This document shows, piece by piece, positions 58,237-64,000 of a DNA stretch of 64,000 bases. The stretch's first letter is position 1; the number at the start of each line of letters is the position of its first letter. Below the pieces are notes generated by a model, which made no database searches, had not been told where the DNA came from, and saw nothing but the letters and a program-made list of their open reading frames with translations. The stretch is from Mycolicibacterium hodleri (GTDB lineage: Bacteria; Actinomycetota; Actinomycetes; Mycobacteriales; Mycobacteriaceae), in assembly GCF_006439015.1 (NCBI RefSeq), contig NZ_RCZG01000001.1, positions 1,021,557 through 1,085,556 on the forward strand, read 5' to 3'. The translations under genes and the position numbers were made by a program.

Positions 58237-58469
58237 ATGGCGACGACGAGAGCGTCCAAGGTCGTTACCTGGCACGACCCGACCGCCACGACGGCCACCG
58301 GCCTGTCGATGGCAGGGATCGACTACCTACGCGCCATGGTCGACGGCGCCCTACCGCCGCCGCCACCGAGCTCCGGAATGATGTCGTCTGCCGAACCCCG
58401 GTCGTCACGGACGCTTCCGGTGCCATCGTCGCGACTGCATCGAGCACCCTGCTGGTGTTCGACCTCTGA
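58237..58469 (+). pseudogene. Remnant of a PaaI-like hotdog thioesterase
   Basis: The N-terminal piece MATTRASKVVTWHDP...GIDYLRAMVDGALPPPP matches the start of PaaI thioesterases. The C-terminal piece (58368-58469) reads ELRNDVVCRTPVVTDASG...STLLVFDL, the end of the same family, in another frame. The core between them, including the catalytic segment, is lost: about 77 codons remain of roughly 145. The gene cannot make an active enzyme. Confidence 0.65.
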
Positions 58470-58481
58470 ACCTCCGACCGC

Positions 58482-58487
58482 TAGTTT
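58482..58487 (+). promoter_or_regulatory. -10 element for the FAD monooxygenase gene, predicted leaderless
   Basis: TAGTTT ends 6 bases before the GTG at 58494, with TTCGAC 18 bases upstream as a possible -35. Confidence 0.5.
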
Positions 58488-58493
58488 CATGGA

Positions 58494-59645
58494 GTGAGCC
58501 GCTTCCTCGTCATCGGCGCAGGCATCGCGGGACTGGCGACCGCGGTGGCACTACAACGCCTCGGCCATCATGTGACCGTCGTCGAAGAACGTGTCGAGAC
58601 CTCGTCCGGCGCGGCAATCACCATCTGGCCCAACGCCTTGGCCGCCCTCGACTCGTTCGGTATCGGTGATGCCGTCCGCGAGTCCGGGGGCCGGGTGGCT
58701 AGTGGCGCCCTGCGATGGTCTGACGGCTCGTGGCTCCGCCGCCCGTCACCCGACCGGATCGTGGCAGCGCTCGGTGAACCACTGGTGGTCGTGCGCCGCT
58801 CGGTGTTGACGGGCGTGCTGACCGACGCACTACACGAGCGGACCATCGAATCCGGTGTGGCGGCAACCGAACTCGTCGTGAATGCATCCGGCGTACGCGT
58901 GACGCTGTCAGACGGCACCACTCGCGGGGCGGATGCGGTCATCGGCGCCGACGGGGTCGGCTCCATGGTGGCGCGACACCTGAACGGCACGCTGCAGTAC
59001 CGTTACGCCGGCTACACTGCATGGCGCGGAGTCGCCGAGTATGCGCTGGATCCCGATCTCGCCGGCGAAACCGTCGGCACCGGAACCGAATTCGGCCACG
59101 TACCACTTGGTCCGGAGCACACCTACTGGTTCGGCACCGAGCGTCGACCCGAGGGCACCGCATCCCCCGACGGCGAACTGGTGCACCTCGGCAAGAAGTA
59201 CGGCAAGTGGGCCGACCCCGTGCCCTCCATCCTTGCCGCCACCGACCCGGTCGACGTGCTTCGCAATGACCTCTACGACCGCGAGGGCGCTCGGCAGTGG
59301 TCGCGCGGCCCAGTCGTCCTGGTCGGCGATGCCGCGCACCCGATGCGGCCGCATCTCGGCCAGGGCGGCTGCCAGGGGTTGGAGGACGCCGCCGCGCTGG
59401 CGCACTGCGTCGGCGCGGGTGCGGACCTCTCTGCTGCGTTCGCGCGGTTCGCGGCGTTCCGCAAACCCAGAGCGCAGAGGCTGGCCAGGGAATCCCGGCT
59501 GGTGGGGAGCGTCGTGAACGTTCGACCTGCACTCCTCGGCGCGGCGGCGATGCGCGCTTCCGCGCTGGTGCCGGACATCCTGTTGACTCGCCACCTGGCC
59601 TCGGTGGCCGGGCGGTCGGCCTTCGCCCTTCCAGGCGCGCCGTGA
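58494..59645 (+). CDS. FAD-dependent monooxygenase
   Basis: The 383-residue class A flavin monooxygenase has GAGIAGLATAVAL at residues 8-20, the DG motif in VIGADGVGS, and GDAAHPMRPHLGQGG (second FAD site). It acts on an aromatic or polyketide-like substrate. GTG start with no ribosome site. It is convergent with the rpf gene and downstream of a decayed thioesterase. Confidence 0.85.
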   Translation: MSRFLVIGAGIAGLATAVALQRLGHHVTVVEERVETSSGAAITIWPNALAALDSFGIGDAVRESGGRVASGALRWSDGSWLRRPSPDRIVAALGEPLVVVRRSVLTGVLTDALHERTIESGVAATELVVNASGVRVTLSDGTTRGADAVIGADGVGSMVARHLNGTLQYRYAGYTAWRGVAEYALDPDLAGETVGTGTEFGHVPLGPEHTYWFGTERRPEGTASPDGELVHLGKKYGKWADPVPSILAATDPVDVLRNDLYDREGARQWSRGPVVLVGDAAHPMRPHLGQGGCQGLEDAAALAHCVGAGADLSAAFARFAAFRKPRAQRLARESRLVGSVVNVRPALLGAAAMRASALVPDILLTRHLASVAGRSAFALPGAP

Positions 59646-59712
59646 TGGTCAGCCCCGGCCGGCGCCACAGATGCTGGCTACGATTGGGGCACCGACCCGG
59701 ACGGCAATGACG

Positions 59713-60332
<620 letters not shown>

Positions 60333-60400
60333 TGTTACACAAGCGACGAAAGTTCTTTATCGGGGCGTGATGGAATTCAGAGAATGCTGAGGTAGATGGG

Positions 60401-60440
60401 ACAAAAGAGAAAACGGCGCCGGGCGTGTCGCCCAGCGCCG
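60401..60440 (-). terminator. Rho-independent terminator of rpfE
   Basis: A 12-bp GC-rich stem (60414-60425 with 60429-60440, one mismatch) is followed on the minus strand by TTTTCTCTTTT. It lies 24 bases past the rpfE stop. It is the clearest terminator in the window. Confidence 0.8.
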
Positions 60441-60464
60441 CTCTCGCACAACCGTGTGCGGAGA

Positions 60465-60803
<339 letters not shown>

Positions 60804-60833
60804 CTATCCTTTCGCCAAGCGCGCACCAAGGAC

Positions 60834-60996
60834 ACCCGCACACAGGCGGGTACACGTCGCCTGTCAGACAGGCGGAAGGGTTGGGCCGTGCCGTCTCGGT
60901 CGGGCACGGCAGTGGGCGGCGAGACTGCCACGCCGGGCGTTACGCCCAGCGGCAGCGGTGGCGCCGGATCCATCCCGCGCCAACGGCCGCCCCACT
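60834..60996 (-). ncRNA. Structured leader of rpfE, candidate cis-regulatory RNA
   Basis: On the minus strand this leader can form six stems: an outer stem of about 10 bp (60986-60996 with 60911-60920, one bulge) closing over two hairpins at 60959-60982 and 60925-60955, then hairpins at 60885-60910 (8 bp), 60858-60874 (8-bp arms) and 60834-60851 (6 bp). Nearly all of the 160 bases pair. It ends 34 bases before the start codon. The c-di-AMP riboswitch signatures known from rpfA leaders are not present. Confidence 0.55.
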
Positions 60997-61199
60997 CACA
61001 CGCAGGTTCGTGGTTTTGAAATTATTCGCTCCGGTTATGGAGACATTTGGAAGGTACAAACGTTTCTCACGAAAGTCATATGTGGTGAAGTGCGTGTCTT
61101 CGTTTGATAACGGATGAATAACGGCCACGTCGGCTGGCGAACATGCAGGTCAGTCCTGCATTCACTGCGAGCCTGCTTACCGCAGCCTGTCAGGATGGT

Positions 61200-61215
61200 G
61201 GTGAGCCAAATCACG
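61200..61215. promoter_or_regulatory. CRP-like palindrome GGTGA-N6-TCACG
   Basis: The GTGA-N6-TCAC core is perfect and lies about 200 bases before the rpfE structured leader. A second TGTG-N6-CACA element is at 61223-61236. Confidence 0.4.
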
Positions 61216-61236
61216 ACCATATTGTGACCTGACACA

Positions 61237-61830
61237 CGAACTTTGAACACCATCTGCCCCACCCATCACTGAGACGGGCTCTCTACCAGCGATATTCGCA
61301 ACGGGCGACTACCCCTCAACCGAATTCTTCGCTAGAGGTGGGCAAGTCAACACACCAGCGTCATGAATCGAAAGACCCTGTCAGGCAACTACTTACACGT
61401 GGTGATGATGAGCCGTGCCCGTCAGAGGTGAGTCCAACGCGTCCCTCGGTCCAATCCAATATGCCTTTACCAGAACTCCTTTCGTACCTGATGAGAGGTT
61501 CATCGGTGGCGAGACCACAAATCAGCCGCTGCCTCGCTCTACCACCGGCCAGCATGACAACCGCGACGACCCAATCAGCCGCGCAAACCTTTGGTCTAAT
61601 CGAATGGGCCGCCGACGTTTTCGTTGCCAATCGCGAGTGACTATCCGCGAGACACGTTCTCTAGCAACACATCTACGATGCTCGCGGGATTCAAGCGTAC
61701 TTTCGCGCGAAAGTTAGATCACATATTGAGCCGCGAATAACGTACCGGATAAGAAATCCTTTTTCGCAATTCACGAATTAGCGGACGAACTGGCCGCACG
61801 TCACCGACATAATCCAAATTTGCTGGTGGG
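61237..61830. other. Gene-free stretch
   Basis: No open frame here shows a recognisable protein, and GC content is lower than in neighbours. It contains a perfect 16-bp palindrome at 61699-61714 and a 12-base AATTC-AC-GAATT palindrome at 61768-61779. It may hold a promoter for an unmapped RNA; I see no evidence of one. Confidence 0.5.
61699..61714. repeat. Perfect 16-bp palindrome ACTTTCGCGCGAAAGT
   Basis: It is an exact self-complement in the gene-free stretch, about 120 bases from the mobA stop. It is a possible operator or terminator core. Confidence 0.6.
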
Positions 61831-62439
61831 TCAACTCACGTCTGCAGCCGCATTCACATTGGTCAACGAGCGCTGTTCGGGCATCACGAGGCGCTGAGTG
61901 TCGGCCGACTCGACCAGCGCCCGCATACTGCGCACGCCGGATGCCACTAGATCCTCGGCCCGCGCTGCGAGATCGGTCCGGTAGACACCAGCCAGATAGT
62001 GGTCGCGGCCATCCCAGGGCAGCACCACATCGGCCCCCAACCGCACTGACGGCCCGACCAGCACCTCGATCAGGTCGGTCGTGAGATAGGGCATGTCGAC
62101 GGCACACACGAAAGCACGCTCCACTCCCGCGTCGGCAGCGGCACGCAGGCCCCTGGCGGTCGCAAGCAGCGGCCCGACCCCACGGACGTCGTCCCGCAGC
62201 ACGTCGGCATCCAGATCCGGCAGCGGTTGACCAGGCGCTGCCACCACGAACACGGGCGAACAGCGAGTCCTCAGCGTCGCGACGGCCTGTTCGACGAACG
62301 TGTGCCCGGCGAATTGCAGCATCGCCTTGTCACGGCCCATGCGCCGTGAGGCACCGCCCGCCAGCACGATCGCCGCCAACGGCGCGGATGAAGTCTCGAG
62401 GACCTCGCTGCTATTCCACGTTCCAGGTGTCCTTGCCAC
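61831..62439 (-). CDS. mobA: Molybdenum cofactor guanylyltransferase
   Basis: The 202-residue MobA attaches GMP to molybdopterin. The nucleotide-binding signature is [18 protein letters not shown], with [10 protein letters not shown] holding the metal Asp and LTNVNAAAD at the C-terminus. The start is uncertain: GTG 62439 and ATG 62460 lie inside korB and neither has a ribosome site. A TTG just before the signature would give a shorter protein. Position matches Rv2453c. Confidence 0.87.
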   Translation of the reverse strand: MARTPGTWNSSEVLETSSAPLAAIVLAGGASRRMGRDKAMLQFAGHTFVEQAVATLRTRCSPVFVVAAPGQPLPDLDADVLRDDVRGVGPLLATARGLRAAADAGVERAFVCAVDMPYLTTDLIEVLVGPSVRLGADVVLPWDGRDHYLAGVYRTDLAARAEDLVASGVRSMRALVESADTQRLVMPEQRSLTNVNAAADVS

Positions 62440-63478
62440 GAAGCAAGGATTGCAGAGCATCGGTGTCGTGGGGCTTGGATTCCATCGCAGAGGTGACCTG
62501 ATTACGTGCCATCTCGTCGTAAGTCGGCCTAGTCACCTGCCGGACGATGCCCATGACCGTGTGCTCGAGGTTCTGCTCGCTCAGCCGTGACAGGGCGAAC
62601 GCATAGGCGGCGTTGTCGGCCGTGGCGTCGTGCACCACGATCTCGTCGACCGACACGTCCGCGGTCTTGGCGACCTCGAGGCCGTATCCGGACTTCACCA
62701 CGCAGTACTCGCCATTGGCGCCGAACGTGATCGGCTGACCGTGCGACACGTTGATCAAGCGTTCCTCCGAGCCCTCCTTGCGGAGCGCATCGAACGAGCC
62801 GTCGTTGAAGATCGGGCAGTCCTGCATGATCTCGACGAGCGCGGCACCGCGATGGGAGGCCGCGGCCCGGAGTACCTCGGTCAGGCCCTTCTTGTCCGAA
62901 TCCAGCGCGCGACCGACGAAGGTCGCCTCCGCGCCCAGCGCCAGCGACACGGGGTTGAACGGGTGGTCGATCGACCCCATGGGCGAGGTCTTGGTGACCT
63001 TGCCGACCTCGGAGGTCGGTGAGTACTGGCCCTTGGTCAGTCCGTAGATGCGGTTGTTGAAGAGCAGGATCGTGATGTTGACGTTGCGGCGAAGCGCGTG
63101 GATCAGATGGTTGCCGCCGATGGACAGCGCGTCGCCGTCACCGGTGACGACCCACACCGAGAGATCGTCACGCGCCAGCGCCAACCCGGTTGCGAAGGTC
63201 GGGGCACGTCCATGGATGGAGTGCAGACCGTAGGTTTCGAGGTAGTACGGGAAGCGGCTGGAGCAGCCGATGCCGCTGACGAACACCATGTTCTCGCGTT
63301 TGAGCCCGAGCTCTGGCAGGAAGCTGCGGATCGTGTTGAGGATGACGTAGTCACCGCAACCCGGGCACCAGCGCACCTCTTGGTCGCTGGCGAAGTCCTT
63401 CGACTTCTGTGGCTCGTCGGTCGTCGGCACCCCGCTGATCTTCGTCAGACCAAGATCGGTACCAATGAGGTCGGTCAT
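62411..63478 (-). CDS. korB: 2-oxoglutarate:ferredoxin oxidoreductase subunit beta
   Basis: The 355-residue beta subunit binds thiamine pyrophosphate and an iron-sulfur cluster: WCPGCGDY and [11 protein letters not shown] supply Cys ligands, [12 protein letters not shown] the TPP/Mg site. With KorA it makes succinyl-CoA from 2-oxoglutarate. ATG overlaps the korA stop (ATGA). Equivalent to Rv2454c. Confidence 0.95.
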   Translation of the reverse strand: MTDLIGTDLGLTKISGVPTTDEPQKSKDFASDQEVRWCPGCGDYVILNTIRSFLPELGLKRENMVFVSGIGCSSRFPYYLETYGLHSIHGRAPTFATGLALARDDLSVWVVTGDGDALSIGGNHLIHALRRNVNITILLFNNRIYGLTKGQYSPTSEVGKVTKTSPMGSIDHPFNPVSLALGAEATFVGRALDSDKKGLTEVLRAAASHRGAALVEIMQDCPIFNDGSFDALRKEGSEERLINVSHGQPITFGANGEYCVVKSGYGLEVAKTADVSVDEIVVHDATADNAAYAFALSRLSEQNLEHTVMGIVRQVTRPTYDEMARNQVTSAMESKPHDTDALQSLLRGKDTWNVE

Positions 63479-64000
63479 GCTTCCGCTCCTACGCCAGTGT
63501 CCACGGTGGCGGCCGCCAACCGGGCGAACTTGGCCTTGTCACTTTCCTTTTCGCGCAGCGTCCCGTCGAGGGCCGAATCGATGATGCCCTCCACCTCCTC
63601 GGCGAGGAACGCCATGCCTTCCACCTTCGTTACCGACTGGATGTCGACCAGGAACTTGCCGCGCAGTAGCAGAGCGAGCTGACCCAGGTTCATCTCGGGC
63701 AGCACCACGTTCGGATAGCTGCGCAGGACGTCGCCGAGATTGCCGGGCAGCGGGTTGAGGTGGCGTACGTGGGCATGTGCGACCTTGATGCTCTGCCGCC
63801 GAGCCCGCCGGCACGCTTCGCCGATTGGTCCGTACGAGCTGCCCCAGCCCACGATCAGGAGCTCCGCTTCGCCGCTGGGGTCGTCGACCACCAGATCGGG
63901 AACCGTGATGCCGTCGATCTTGGCTTGACGCAGACGCACCATCAGATCGTGGTTCTTGGGTTCGTAGGTGATGTTGCCCGAACCGTTTGCCGATTCGAGT
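63475..64000 (-). CDS. korA: 2-oxoglutarate:ferredoxin oxidoreductase subunit alpha, 3' part
   Basis: The gene runs off the window; the last 174 residues are present. The fragment starts LESANGSGNITYEPKNHDLMV and includes VGWGSSYGPIGEA and NLGQLALLLRGKFL, the domain II and C-terminal parts of KorA. Upstream domains lie outside the window. Confidence 0.92.
   Translation of the reverse strand, partial: LESANGSGNITYEPKNHDLMVRLRQAKIDGITVPDLVVDDPSGEAELLIVGWGSSYGPIGEACRRARRQSIKVAHAHVRHLNPLPGNLGDVLRSYPNVVLPEMNLGQLALLLRGKFLVDIQSVTKVEGMAFLAEEVEGIIDSALDGTLREKESDKAKFARLAAATVDTGVGAEA

Noticed and set aside
58237..58497. Intact 86-residue gene
   Set aside because: Its frame leaves the thioesterase alignment after the Pro-run and the matching C-terminus is in another frame.
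60834..60996. Known ydaO-type c-di-AMP riboswitch in the rpfE leader
   Set aside because: Conserved blocks of that class are not visible; only a weak GGGATGGATCC resemblance is present.
61035..61717. Small frames of 60-110 codons in the gene-free region
   Set aside because: No homology, ribosome site or coding bias seen.

Overview
The window looks like the chromosome of a fast-growing mycobacterium (Mycolicibacterium type). GC content is high, GTG starts and 4-base start/stop overlaps are frequent, and the gene order largely follows the M. tuberculosis Rv2402 to Rv2455c block: trehalase, lepA, CBS, RNase Z-like, transglutaminase/alpha-E/ATP-grasp, rpsT, holA, comEC/comEA, degV, octT, gpgP, rsfS, nadD, proA, ribokinase, nadE, proB, obg, rpmA, rplU, rne, ndk, folC, valS, rpfE, mobA, korB/korA. 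The species cannot be named from the sequence alone. No tRNA, rRNA, insertion sequence, prophage or CRISPR array was seen.

Layout. 0-5 kb: FAD oxidoreductase, GH15 trehalase, cysK-cysE. 5-11.5 kb: acetate-type transporter, GAF protein, two lipoproteins downstream of lepA, a lone PemK/MazF-like protein, GNAT and CBS proteins. 11.5-17 kb: aldo/keto reductase, RNase Z-like hydrolase and a coupled transglutaminase/alpha-E/ATP-grasp operon. 17-21 kb: rpsT, holA, comEC, comEA. 21-29.5 kb: an amine dehydrogenase-like gene facing a tightly packed ten-gene train from proA to a DinB-type gene, which includes the methylglucose lipopolysaccharide genes gpgP and octT. 29.5-40 kb: ribokinase, enoyl-CoA hydratase, nadE, an accessory aminotransferase-permease-LysR set, a sirtuin and a divergent P450/TetR pair. 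40-51.7 kb: proB, obg, rpmA, rplU, rne, ndk, DUF4233, folC, valS. 51.8-59.6 kb: DUF937 protein, enoyl reductase-like protein, a four-gene oxidative N-demethylase-like operon coupled to an S9 peptidase, a decayed thioesterase and a FAD monooxygenase. 59.7-64 kb: two rpf genes, a long gene-free stretch, mobA, korB and the 3' part of korA.

Regulation is the richest layer. Thirteen likely transcript heads have a TANNNT-like -10 element (twelve exact, one GATAAT) ending 6 or 7 bases before the start codon, which predicts leaderless mRNAs. A perfect 17-bp TetR-type operator lies between the P450 and TetR genes. CRP-type palindromes lie upstream of both rpf genes. The most unusual feature is a roughly 160-nt leader before rpfE (60834-60996) that can fold into an almost fully paired multi-stem RNA. 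It does not carry the signatures of the c-di-AMP riboswitch known from rpfA genes and may be an undescribed regulatory RNA.
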